A stretch of DNA of 64,000 bases from Symmachiella dynata. Lineage in GTDB: Bacteria > Planctomycetota > Planctomycetia > Planctomycetales > Planctomycetaceae. The stretch covers positions 3,711,001 through 3,775,000 of the forward strand of contig NZ_CP036276.1 in the NCBI RefSeq assembly GCF_007747995.1, given 5' to 3'. Below, one piece after another: positions 36,504 to 46,233 of the stretch. A model generated the notes under the pieces. The model saw nothing but the letters and a program-made list of their open reading frames with translations. It did not search any database and was not told the origin of the DNA. Each line of letters starts with the position of its first letter. Within the stretch, counting starts at the first letter, position 1. A program made the translations under genes and the position numbers.

Positions 36504-39500
36504 TTATTTGCAATCACCGCATTTTTCCATTTTAAAATTGCATTCTCGGAAACTGGGATCGTATTCCTTTTCGGACCCTTGAAATGTAAAGTTAACTTCG
36601 CCGTGGAGACCATAGGGGCCATGAATGATATACTTTCCTGTACCTGCTACGCGGTGTAAAGTATACGGTTGAAACCCTTGCACGCGAATCCTGCCACAAC
36701 CACCAACTTTTATGTCAGTTGACGTGCTAATGGTAATCGCCGCACTTTTTGAAAAAGTCCGTCCCGTTTTTGCTTTGACAACGCCACCCAACCACGTCGT
36801 GGTGCCAGCTTTACCGCTTGTCGTCAATCCGGTCGAAGAATCAATTCCTTGCTTGTAGCTAAATGCCACTACCAATGTGGCGGGCTCTTTGTTGCCGCAA
36901 TTGTCCAGTTGCTCGTCGTAAATAAGCTCCCATTCTTCCTTTTGCCAATACGACATCTTCCCCCTCGTCCTCGTTCTCGAAAGGGATTCCCAAAACGGTG
37001 GCATAGGCCCAATATACTCCTTGTTCTTGAATATCAACACTTCCTTTCCTTCAGGAAGCTTCATGCACCTCTCTTCCCTAAGGCCTAGGGGGTCCTGCGA
37101 GGAAAGCGGTGCGGACGAAACATATTCGTATTGGTCAAAACTATCATTTACGTAGCCCAATGGGTCGCGTGTTATAAAAACTCCAACCTGAGGGTGGTAA
37201 TACCTGTTGCGATAGTAGTAGAGTCCAGTTTCGCGATCAAAAAGTCGCCCTGTATAGGCAGTGGAGTTGGCTACGTCGGATGTGTTATCCGCATCGGCGG
37301 AAAAATCAGGGTCCAGTACTGCGATTTCTCCATATGGAGTATAGTGGTAACGCTCCAGAACGGTTCCAGCATTATCGGTTATGGCAGTGACATTAGCATT
37401 GGCATCTTGCATGTAGTAATGCCTTTCCGATGTACCATCCGTGTTGCTGTCGTAGTCACGCAGTAGCAACGAGTCAATATAATATGGATGCCACACATAT
37501 GTCTCTAGCGGGTCTTCATCCTCCGTTCCACTGGTCTCCTTGCGGACTTCAAGTACGCGCCAAAACTCGTCATAATAGTAGTGAAGTGTATAGTCAAGTG
37601 CTCCGCCGGAGTACACATGCTTGAGGATACGCTTCCCGCCTGCATCGTATTCATATTCAGCGACCGTATTTGCACCGCTGCTGAGTTTTACCAAGCGATT
37701 CCATGCATCGTACGTAGCAGTGTATGTTGTGGTCAATGCCGTGGGGCTTGGAATCGATTCCATGTTGCCGCTTGCATCGTAGGCAGGCGTGGCCCAACTT
37801 GGCCCGACCGTTTCGGTGACATTCGTGATTTCATTAGCCGCATTAACGGTACGGCTCTGGCTCAGATTGGTTGTGGAATTTGATACTTCAGTGAAGTTTG
37901 ACCAGTTCCCTGAACGCTGGAGGACCCAATCCCGTTCCTTGGTGGGCGTGCCAGCAATACTGCCGCCAGAAAGCGTGCCTTCCTTGAATGCCTTCACACG
38001 ATCTAACCCGTCGTGCGCATAAGTTTGATCTTGATCATCGGTGGCATAAATAGCACTATCGATGTCCCGATATGTCCGGCTACTGGAGTAATCATATCCA
38101 TAATGAAAGCGGTCAACATCTGCTGTACTGTTGTATCCTTCCCAATAGTGATCCTTCACACGACCGAAGCGATCCATTCCCTCGTAGGTACCACTTGTGC
38201 CCTGGGAATAGTCGAGCTTGACATCGATAACAGGGTAGTCTACGACCGAAAGGTGTTCCGTCGCACTAAGACTGTACTGCGCTAACACCGTACCCGAAGA
38301 ATTCGCTTCGCGGAGATTGTATATTCGCGACAGCCTGTTCGAAGGGTAATCGGCGTTTGCGGTATCGTAATCGAAAAAGATGGCAGTACCCGCGGGGTAC
38401 GTCACGCTTTCTTTTCGGTGCTGCCTACTGTAGGATGTTCCATCAGTGGTGGAATCATAGTCATACTGCACCTTTGGTGTGGCAGGCGTACTGACAGCAC
38501 CTTCATGCGACTGATGGATGTCTGTAAGCTGCCTCAGATCGTTATATGACAACTGCACTTCATTGCGGACTGTTCCAGTTGCATCCGAGTTGGCATAGCT
38601 GGTGAGTGTTTCCAGTTGGCCCAGGTCGCCGTAAGCTCTCTTTATTGCACGCACATGGCCATCAGTACTGCCACCAAGGGTGGTGACCTTCGACAATTCG
38701 AGCTGGCGCTTGTTTGTGTAAGTGAATTGGATGACCGTCTCGCGCTGGTCAGTTCGCTGGCTTAGGCTACCGTCTGTGTTGTATGACATTTTGACTTGAT
38801 CTGTCCCTGATGACGTGGTGTCGGATGACTCAGGGAATATTATTGATGTCCGCCAGGCAGAATTTACAGGGTCCTCGTACAGCATCGTCGTGACTTGATT
38901 GTCGGAAAGATTGCCATCAGCATTGGCATCCATTGCCACGACGGACTGCAGTTGGCCTATTCCGTTGTACACAGATTTATTCACTCGGTCTTTAGACTTG
39001 TCCGAGCTGTCTCCGGTACCAGATTCAGTGCCAGAGTCAAAGTCAACATAATTATGAATGACATAGGTCTCGCGACCCAGGTCATCGTAAATTGTCTTCA
39101 CTTTACTGCCGGACGGTTGTGTAATTGTTTCGCTGCGTCCTGTGTCGCTATTGTACTCAATTAGTGTGACACGTTTTAGCTCATCAGACGCTGTTGGCGA
39201 GCTAGGCGACAGAGTCGGGACTGCTGAATATTTCCATGTGCCTGCACCAGTCGTGGTGTCACCGGAGCCATAGTCTGCAACTGCTTTGAGCTGGCCGGCA
39301 CTGTTGTACCAGCTATAAATACTTTGGCGGACATAATCATCATTGTTTGTTAAATCAATACCACGACTTGCTGATGCCGCGTCATCGTGATTATCTCCAA
39401 ATGAATGTGCTTCCGTGGTACCTGCCGGGCCGAAAACTGTGTGATTGAGTACCAGCACCCCGTCGTCACCACCCGACATTGAAGAGAGGGCCGGATGCGG

Positions 39501-42500
39501 TGAAGGCAGCCTGTACTGAAATGCACCACTTACGTATTTGGTGGTTGCCAGCGATAGCACCGTTCGAGTTTGGTAGGAGCGCCCAGCACCATCGTACGCG
39601 GTTTCAAGTCCGGCACCGTGATCTCGGGCGGCAGCAACTTCGCGGTTATTACGATCGTAAAACATATTCTCGGCCAGATTGTTGCCGCCGGTGCCTGTTG
39701 CTGCAGAGATGTCATAGGTCTGCGTCTGGTATATTCGCCCTAAATCGTCATAAGAGTAGCCCTCTCTGGTTCGTCGGTTAGTGGCACTTGATGAAGCGTA
39801 GTCTGTATATCCATCGCCCGCGAGAACCGTGCCCCATGTCGGAGCGGCGTCATACGAAGAAACGCAGACAGCTTGCCCCTTCCAGTTCACGTCCTCAACA
39901 ACATACGGACCATAAAGAGTTTCCGTGGAACCATTCATGTAAAACGGCTCGCCACCTCGGCGGTGGCCACGGTATGTCACCTTGCGATTCACGCCGGTGT
40001 AATCGTTCGCTCCTGTACCATGAAACTGCTTGACCTTGGTGACATAGCCATCACCAACACCTCCGTCGTCATATTCAACTTGCGCAATAATGCGGAGTGT
40101 TGGATATGTATTATATGCATCAGTCATGCTGTGATTATTTGCAGCCGAGTCACCGCTGACACCTTGCCTGACCTCGACCACTCGTCCGTGCACATCATAC
40201 ACGTTCTGTGTAATTTGCTCCTTCCGATCAGTTGCCGAAGAGCCACTGACAACACGGACCAAATACTCAGGGCGCCCAGTTGCATCATAATTACTGATCT
40301 CACGATAGTAGTTGGCACTAAGGGTTCCATTACCACTGGAAGGGATGTCATGATAGCGATCCACATACCGGAGGCGACCATTGTCATCATCATAGGTATT
40401 CCTGGTCCAGCGAACGTAATCACTTTGCGATGGTTCGACTGAAAATCCGGTTGGTGCGCCACTTGTTGCAGTCGAGATACTTGCGTATCCCGCCTTCACA
40501 GAAATCGATTGCTCGACCTGTCCGCCTTTGTTGAATTGCGTGATCAAAATTGGCATGAGCGTTTCGTTGCCCCCGCTATCCCATTGACGAAATCTGATCG
40601 TGCGGTCGTCTTCGTAGACGGTAAAATGCTCCGCTCCATTACGATCAATGGTTTGCGTCATCCGTCCTTGGTCATCGTAGTATGTTTTTTCAACCAACCC
40701 GAGAGCTGTGGGTAAACCCGAATCGCGAGATGGCTTATTCGTATCGGCACCACCCACCGCCCAGGCACTCCAGTTGTCGCCAGAACCGGAAGTTACATCC
40801 AAACCTGGACTAGCGGGATCTACGTCCGATATTTCATAGGCCATATCGCCTGTGATCGGATTGTAGCTGTAGTAGCTGATATAGCCTTCTCCGTCTTTCG
40901 CCCAACGAAGCTTGCCAAGGCTGCCATAATACTCGACCAGCGTGGTTGCCACGCCAGATCCATTTTGGCCGGAAGAAATAACCGGGAGCGTGGTCGTTTT
41001 GGTCTTCACCTCGCGGTCGTCGCCGTCCCAAAATGTGTAACTGTAGCTCGTCTTCTTGCCGCTGGTGCGAGTTGTTGTTTTGACTGGGTAGTCATAAGTG
41101 GCAACCAGCAGTGTGTTATTGTCATAGTCGTCGCCGCTGGAGTCGCCATCACCGTCGCCATAGTCCCAGGCAGCAACATAATACTCGGTACCTGCCCTCC
41201 CCTTCTTGACTTTGTGGTCGGTCCGCATTCCGTCGGAGCTATAATCATACACGTTGATCAAGCCGCCCGACGCATTCAACGTGTTGGTGTCGTTCGTCCA
41301 ACTAGCCCCTTCGCTGTCGTATGGATCGAGAAAAGAGCGAAAATGCGCAGCGGTCGTCACGGCATGTGCGCTGGGCATCCGCTCTTCCCCTAAACGAGCT
41401 GACTTTCCAGTTGTCGCCATCTTAAACGATTCACACCAATACGATGGGCTGCCGACGGGATCCTCAACAAATGCCTTGCGCAACAGCCTTCCAGTATCAC
41501 TTAGCCCATAAACCGTACGGTACCTTGCGGTACCATTGGAATCTTCAGTGTCCTCCACAACAATCCGGACCACCTCGTTCTGATCTAAAGTCACTCCTTG
41601 ATCCAGATCCAAATAAAAATAACTCCTCTTTATGCCACCATCAGAACTGCCACAGGATGTACAGCCGCCACCGATTGTTTCGCTTTTGACCATGTCGGCT
41701 TCGGTGGCCTCTGAACCACCATAGGTCGTATTCAAATTCTCACCACTTGGTGAAAAAGGCGTCACTATATTAGCAGTGGAGGTATTCGATGTGTAATACT
41801 CAAAGCTTCGACTTGAAAGCCCTGATATAACGGGAGTCCCATACGCATCTGCCTTTGTAAGGATATCGTCGGGTGACGAAATCCCCGCATCACTAGTAAT
41901 AACCCGATTGATCGCATCATCTTCAAACACTGCCTTAAGCTTACTTCCGGAAGTGTATCGATATTGCGTGTAGCGCACGACCGAAAGCGATGTTGTATCA
42001 GTTGTTGCCCGGCGCGACACCTTGACTTGAACCAAGTCACCACTTGAGCCAATGTCACTAGAGGGATTTGTTACATCGTCATAATAGGTATACTCGACCT
42101 GCTCAAGCACATTACTGTCTACATCCTTCACTTCAATTTTGGCAATTGATGTCCCACTGTACGTAAACACAATGTTATAATCCTGGCCCTCGGCTGTCGT
42201 GACCTGCGTCAGACTGCCGGAGCCATCATAAGCATATAGTGCCCCGATCTTATCTTGCGAACTCCACTGCAGGCTAGATTGCTCTTTTATTTTGCCGCGA
42301 GCCGCCGTTGCCGTTATTGTAAAATCATTGAACACATACTTCAGGTTTGCCTTTTTATCAGTGAGGATAAATTCATCCTCCGTCGAATCGTGGGTAAGCC
42401 GGAGGTCACTTGTCTCCGAAGCCGAGTAAATCGGTGGGCTGCCACTCGCCGTAAAGGTCCTCTTCGAGCTAACATTAACCAAAAGAGAGACATCAGAGCC

Positions 42501-42929
42501 TTCCATTACAAGATAGGAATCCGCATCGCTGCTAAGCCACAAATTCCCGTAGGTGGAGCCACCGGTCCACCTACTGCTGTACGACCGACCAGTCATCCAA
42601 TCGAAACCTGGACCGGGGATCAACAGATCGGTGGCGCGCTCTAACACTGCCCCATAGCGCAAATCCACGGGCTCGCATGTCGTCGCTCGCGGTTGGCCCG
42701 GGCAATCTTCGTACTCTTTTTTCCCGCAACATTTCTCTTTGCAACTGGGAGTACAATCATCATCCTGATCCCCTCCCCCAGGAGTGGAAGTGCCAAATAG
42801 TGGTTGCAGCGGCCCGGCGACAACCAACAGCAAAACTGCCGTCGATACAGACAAGGGCAACCAACGAACACGCCGGTTTTCAACACCCCCCCAGGAACTG
42901 GATATAACTTCTTGCTTCACGAGTCGCAT
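36504..42929 (-). CDS. RHS/YD-repeat giant protein, copy 2
   Basis: A 2,141-residue protein. Its first about 1,950 residues (signal, Cys-rich segment, YD-repeat shell, DPLGL boundary) show no difference from copy 1, including the 114 bp before the start. The start at 42929 is chosen for the same reason as in copy 1. After DPLGL the tail of about 191 residues differs: REERCMKLPEG, WLGGVVKAKTGRTFSKS, VQGFQPYTLHRVAGTG, ending in CNFKMEKCGDCK. Both tails keep an NCGxK/S element, an FSK element in mid-tail and a closing C-x(5-6)-C-x2-C, so they are diverged relatives rather than unrelated cassettes. No nuclease or protease motif is visible in the tail. It is probably exported; substrate and target are unknown. 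Confidence 0.88.
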   Translation of the reverse strand: MRLVKQEVISSSWGGVENRRVRWLPLSVSTAVLLLVVAGPLQPLFGTSTPGGGDQDDDCTPSCKEKCCGKKEYEDCPGQPRATTCEPVDLRYGAVLERATDLLIPGPGFDWMTGRSYSSRWTGGSTYGNLWLSSDADSYLVMEGSDVSLLVNVSSKRTFTASGSPPIYSASETSDLRLTHDSTEDEFILTDKKANLKYVFNDFTITATAARGKIKEQSSLQWSSQDKIGALYAYDGSGSLTQVTTAEGQDYNIVFTYSGTSIAKIEVKDVDSNVLEQVEYTYYDDVTNPSSDIGSSGDLVQVKVSRRATTDTTSLSVVRYTQYRYTSGSKLKAVFEDDAINRVITSDAGISSPDDILTKADAYGTPVISGLSSRSFEYYTSNTSTANIVTPFSPSGENLNTTYGGSEATEADMVKSETIGGGCTSCGSSDGGIKRSYFYLDLDQGVTLDQNEVVRIVVEDTEDSNGTARYRTVYGLSDTGRLLRKAFVEDPVGSPSYWCESFKMATTGKSARLGEERMPSAHAVTTAAHFRSFLDPYDSEGASWTNDTNTLNASGGLINVYDYSSDGMRTDHKVKKGRAGTEYYVAAWDYGDGDGDSSGDDYDNNTLLVATYDYPVKTTTRTSGKKTSYSYTFWDGDDREVKTKTTTLPVISSGQNGSGVATTLVEYYGSLGKLRWAKDGEGYISYYSYNPITGDMAYEISDVDPASPGLDVTSGSGDNWSAWAVGGADTNKPSRDSGLPTALGLVEKTYYDDQGRMTQTIDRNGAEHFTVYEDDRTIRFRQWDSGGNETLMPILITQFNKGGQVEQSISVKAGYASISTATSGAPTGFSVEPSQSDYVRWTRNTYDDDNGRLRYVDRYHDIPSSGNGTLSANYYREISNYDATGRPEYLVRVVSGSSATDRKEQITQNVYDVHGRVVEVRQGVSGDSAANNHSMTDAYNTYPTLRIIAQVEYDDGGVGDGYVTKVKQFHGTGANDYTGVNRKVTYRGHRRGGEPFYMNGSTETLYGPYVVEDVNWKGQAVCVSSYDAAPTWGTVLAGDGYTDYASSSATNRRTREGYSYDDLGRIYQTQTYDISAATGTGGNNLAENMFYDRNNREVAAARDHGAGLETAYDGAGRSYQTRTVLSLATTKYVSGAFQYRLPSPHPALSSMSGGDDGVLVLNHTVFGPAGTTEAHSFGDNHDDAASASRGIDLTNNDDYVRQSIYSWYNSAGQLKAVADYGSGDTTTGAGTWKYSAVPTLSPSSPTASDELKRVTLIEYNSDTGRSETITQPSGSKVKTIYDDLGRETYVIHNYVDFDSGTESGTGDSSDKSKDRVNKSVYNGIGQLQSVVAMDANADGNLSDNQVTTMLYEDPVNSAWRTSIIFPESSDTTSSGTDQVKMSYNTDGSLSQRTDQRETVIQFTYTNKRQLELSKVTTLGGSTDGHVRAIKRAYGDLGQLETLTSYANSDATGTVRNEVQLSYNDLRQLTDIHQSHEGAVSTPATPKVQYDYDSTTDGTSYSRQHRKESVTYPAGTAIFFDYDTANADYPSNRLSRIYNLREANSSGTVLAQYSLSATEHLSVVDYPVIDVKLDYSQGTSGTYEGMDRFGRVKDHYWEGYNSTADVDRFHYGYDYSSSRTYRDIDSAIYATDDQDQTYAHDGLDRVKAFKEGTLSGGSIAGTPTKERDWVLQRSGNWSNFTEVSNSTTNLSQSRTVNAANEITNVTETVGPSWATPAYDASGNMESIPSPTALTTTYTATYDAWNRLVKLSSGANTVAEYEYDAGGKRILKHVYSGGALDYTLHYYYDEFWRVLEVRKETSGTEDEDPLETYVWHPYYIDSLLLRDYDSNTDGTSERHYYMQDANANVTAITDNAGTVLERYHYTPYGEIAVLDPDFSADADNTSDVANSTAYTGRLFDRETGLYYYRNRYYHPQVGVFITRDPLGYVNDSFDQYEYVSSAPLSSQDPLGLREERCMKLPEGKEVLIFKNKEYIGPMPPFWESLSRTRTRGKMSYWQKEEWELIYDEQLDNCGNKEPATLVVAFSYKQGIDSSTGLTTSGKAGTTTWLGGVVKAKTGRTFSKSAAITISTSTDIKVGGCGRIRVQGFQPYTLHRVAGTGKYIIHGPYGLHGEVNFTFQGSEKEYDPSFRECNFKMEKCGDCK

Positions 42930-43043
42930 GAAAACCTCGCATATGTTTAAAAGGAGCCCAACTGCATGTATCACAACAAAGTAGTTAAATCCGTCGATGC
43001 ACAAGCACGCTTTGACATCACACCTCGGCTAAATACGATTGAA
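37079..43043 (-). repeat. 5,965-bp direct repeat, unit 2
   Basis: Partner of 28244-34208. Both flanks differ completely from unit 1: at 43044 upstream of the gene, and at 37078 in the tail. The limits are therefore sharp at both ends. Confidence 0.9.
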
Positions 43044-43407
43044 GACAAGCTGCCCTGTCAAACATTCTCACATATCGACAATTTCCTTGATGCCAACGTG
43101 CGTCGTTTTCGAGTACGCTTTGAGAATCGCAATTGCCCGAAATTGCGGCGGTGCGAAACCCCGCGGGCTTTGAGGGTGTAAACAGGGCTGGATGAAATTC
43201 GTGGACAGCCTCAACGAGAGTGCCGCGAGTTCCAACAGCACGCTCGCCTAATAGGTCATGCGCATGGGAAGTATACTCTGCTCGATAGAGCCAATATCTC
43301 AAGGGACGCTTTCAACAGGGCAAAGAATCTCCAAAACGAGTCCGGCTAACCCCAAGACCCCAAAATTAAATAAGGTTTTGAGACTCCCTGCAGAAAGCCA
43401 AACGTAC
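43044..43407. other. Intergenic region between RHS copy 2 and the PA14 gene
   Basis: 364 bp without a recognised gene. A few short plus-strand frames exist but lack ribosome-binding sites. No structural RNA seen. Confidence 0.4.
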
Positions 43408-45459
43408 CTACTCTTCTACAACATTGGCATCAATCTTCAAATTGTATCGATCGACCGCGGCGGAATCGCCGACTGCGGCAGCGCGGTCACGCCGACGTAC
43501 CAGTGCGTCGACGTAGGCTTTTCTTGCAACCCCGGAACGAGCGACTATAGCGGCGGCGTGATCTGCCTCAAATTTGTCGATGCTCGCTTTCCAGTCGGCG
43601 ATGTCGGCTGCTCGTCCTACAGGGGCCAAACTCGCGGCTTCATCGAGCAATGCACGGGCCTTGTCAAACTTTCGCGTAGCGGAGAGCCGCGCTGCGATTT
43701 GCTTCATAACCTTCAACTTTAAGTCGGGGTCCTGGGCTGCCAGCATCGCCGTGTCCAACATGTAGCGTGCGTCCATCGGCCTAGTCTTAATGGTGGCGTA
43801 GGGATTGCGTGATCCCAGGCGAATCTCTTGTGCATGCGCGCGGGCAATTAACCAATTCACGCGCTTGTCACCGGTCAGCGACTCTTCAGCCAACCTAGTG
43901 TCAAGCAATTCGGTCCATTCCTCCAGCTTATCGCGGCCCAAATAACTATAACCGAGCACATACGCCACTGGCAGACTGCAACTTCCGTCGGGCAGCTCCA
44001 AAAACTCGTCCCGTAAACGATCCGCGTGCGCGGGCAGCTCCTGCGTCACGGCGACAGCCATGAAGTGATAGGCCTCCCGATTTTCTAAGTCGATTCCGGG
44101 CAGCCACGTCTCGTGCGGCATCCGACATTCACAATTCGCGTTGCGGATGGCCCATTGACCGAAAACATCCAAGGCCAACTCGGTCGCACCGATTCGGAAA
44201 TCGCGATAGAGATCGACTGCCCCTCCAGCACCCAGCGGATCAAGCAGCGCGGGACGCGTCAGCAACATCTCCAAGAACTGCTTACGCTCATCCGACGCCA
44301 TGCCCTGCGACGAGTCTTTCGCATTACTCATCCGTGGATGCAACATAACCGGCTTACCATCCGGTACCAGCGTGTCAAGAAACTGCGTTGACATCTGTTT
44401 TTTCCAAGCGGCCCAAAGATTGACCTCCTCCTGCTCTGAGGCACCACTATTGACGATTACCTTGCCGGATGTCCAAGCGAAGTCGATGGCGTCGTCGATT
44501 TTGGCGACAGTGATTGGCAGGCCGCTTTCCGTCCAAGTGTAGGTGGCCCGCAATCCGTTATCATCGCTGCCGGGAAGCTTTAACTGTTCATTCGGCACGA
44601 TTTTCTTACTGATGCCGGGGCCTTCCCAGGAAAATGTGGCATGCAAGGCATGCAGGGGCAATCGCGGTGAAACGACCGCCATGTTAACCTGAATGGGAAC
44701 GATTTGCCCAGCCGTCAGTTGCACCGGCTGCGATTCCGAACTCCAGTTCTCCGGTGTGGCGGAGATGATTTGTTGCCCATTGAGCGACACGTTCATGGTC
44801 TGCTCAACACTGTAGTTGCCATAGGTAGCATTGACGTTGATAGGGCTAATCGAGAAGGTGTATTGCCCCGTCTGCGGTGCGGTCAACCGCCCTTCCCATT
44901 GGACCGTGAAACTGCTCCGACACACCTTTGGATCGGCCGCCGTGAACAATGCAAAGAAATGGAGATCTTCGTCCCTGACCGTCGAGACGTCGCCTCCGGC
45001 ATTGACCCAACTCCGAGCGTCCTGGGAGTAGATTTCATAAGGCACCCCAATCCACTCCATGACGATCACTTTCGACCGCAATTCTTCGTAAGGTCTCCCG
45101 TTCCAATTATCCTGTCGAGCGGCAAGCACGGTACGCACCGCTGCCCTCTGTTTCTGGTCAAGCTTGTGCCACCCCGCACGGAAAAGCTTCAAAATAACAG
45201 GGAATTCAGTGGTCGCCGCCTGCTCCAGGTCTATTTCCAAAAACAGCGAAGCCGCATGTTTCATCACGGCATTGCTGTCGAAATTCCCCGCAGGCCGTTT
45301 GTCCTGTTCGTCAAAAACCTTGTCCACTTCATTCGCGAAATCCGCAGCCGGCAACTGCTGCCAATTGGCGGGTAAATCCTGAGCCGAGGCATTGCCGGCT
45401 ATAATTGAAAACATCGCAAACAGGGCCAGGAGCGTGAAGCAGCAGCGAATCGGTTTCAT
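43408..45459 (-). CDS. Secreted PA14-domain protein of unknown function
   Basis: A 683-residue exported protein. The ATG at 45459 is chosen because GGGAGGAA lies just upstream and a textbook signal peptide follows (MKPIRCCFTLLALFAMF, cleavage near NASAQ). The longer frame to 45801 has no such support. Residues about 165-320 resemble a PA14 module: WEGRLTAPQTGQYTFSIS, VSLNGQQII, TFSWEGPGISKKIVP. PA14 binds carbohydrate in many surface enzymes. A helical, TPR-like C-terminal half of about 300 residues follows with no catalytic motif seen. The gene stands alone between RHS copy 2 and gspD, and could be a client of the neighbouring secretion system; that is inference. Confidence 0.75.
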   Translation of the reverse strand: MKPIRCCFTLLALFAMFSIIAGNASAQDLPANWQQLPAADFANEVDKVFDEQDKRPAGNFDSNAVMKHAASLFLEIDLEQAATTEFPVILKLFRAGWHKLDQKQRAAVRTVLAARQDNWNGRPYEELRSKVIVMEWIGVPYEIYSQDARSWVNAGGDVSTVRDEDLHFFALFTAADPKVCRSSFTVQWEGRLTAPQTGQYTFSISPINVNATYGNYSVEQTMNVSLNGQQIISATPENWSSESQPVQLTAGQIVPIQVNMAVVSPRLPLHALHATFSWEGPGISKKIVPNEQLKLPGSDDNGLRATYTWTESGLPITVAKIDDAIDFAWTSGKVIVNSGASEQEEVNLWAAWKKQMSTQFLDTLVPDGKPVMLHPRMSNAKDSSQGMASDERKQFLEMLLTRPALLDPLGAGGAVDLYRDFRIGATELALDVFGQWAIRNANCECRMPHETWLPGIDLENREAYHFMAVAVTQELPAHADRLRDEFLELPDGSCSLPVAYVLGYSYLGRDKLEEWTELLDTRLAEESLTGDKRVNWLIARAHAQEIRLGSRNPYATIKTRPMDARYMLDTAMLAAQDPDLKLKVMKQIAARLSATRKFDKARALLDEAASLAPVGRAADIADWKASIDKFEADHAAAIVARSGVARKAYVDALVRRRDRAAAVGDSAAVDRYNLKIDANVVEE

Positions 45460-46233
45460 CGATAGTTCCTCCCGTAAGAGCCAAACGTACGAACCTCTAT
45501 ACAAAGAACCGGCGGTTGCGCGCAGCGTCCACGCAGACCGGCGCATGGTGAGCATGCGATAGGAAACAACAAGCAAGCAATCAGAGTTGGCTCGGGGGCG
45601 TCTTATCGAGCAAGCCAACCACGACAGGCAGCCCTGTTTAGTACGGAGACATGGGTAACAGCAGAATCTTTCAATCGTTGGAAACGTAGCGAGATGTATG
45701 AAACGGTTGTAGAGAACGGCAATCAACAAACGTTCAAGTGTTGGCCACGAAGAAATGCAGAGGCCCGCAATTGAGCGATACGACTCAGCATACAAACTCA
45801 ACTCATGACGTCAAGAAAATTCTGAAGGTTTTGAGAATCTTTTTTAAATCGGGATTTCTTCCCAGTGCGTGAAGCTTTGGTCATTGGCAACGTCATGATT
45901 AATTTCCAAAACGAATTCACACATGCAACTATTAATTCAAGCAAACCGTAACAAGCGAAACTACATCGACAACACGGACAGATAAGTTTTCGTTCAACGA
46001 TATGGACGCACCTGTCCTCTCGTTCAGTCACAGTCATATACGACTGCATTGATCTTGACGATTTCGAAATACCGAGTTACCGTTCCGCCGCTACCTTTCT
46101 CTCACTACCTTATCTCAAAAAACTCAAGCTGGCTCTGCTGCAATCGTGGGCAACTAGTGTCTAGTATATTATTGAAACTGGACGCGTTGATCACGCCCTG
46201 TAAGGAGCCGAGCTTCGGGAAAGCGCTCGCCAC
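45460..46233. other. Divergent intergenic region upstream of gspD
   Basis: 774 bp between two divergently transcribed genes. It must contain both promoters, but no pair of -35/-10 boxes stands out. The open frame extending the PA14 gene upstream is not protein-like. Confidence 0.4.

Noticed and set aside
43408-45801. 797-codon version of the PA14 gene
   Set aside because: The upstream part is not protein-like, and a signal peptide with a good ribosome-binding site begins at 45459.
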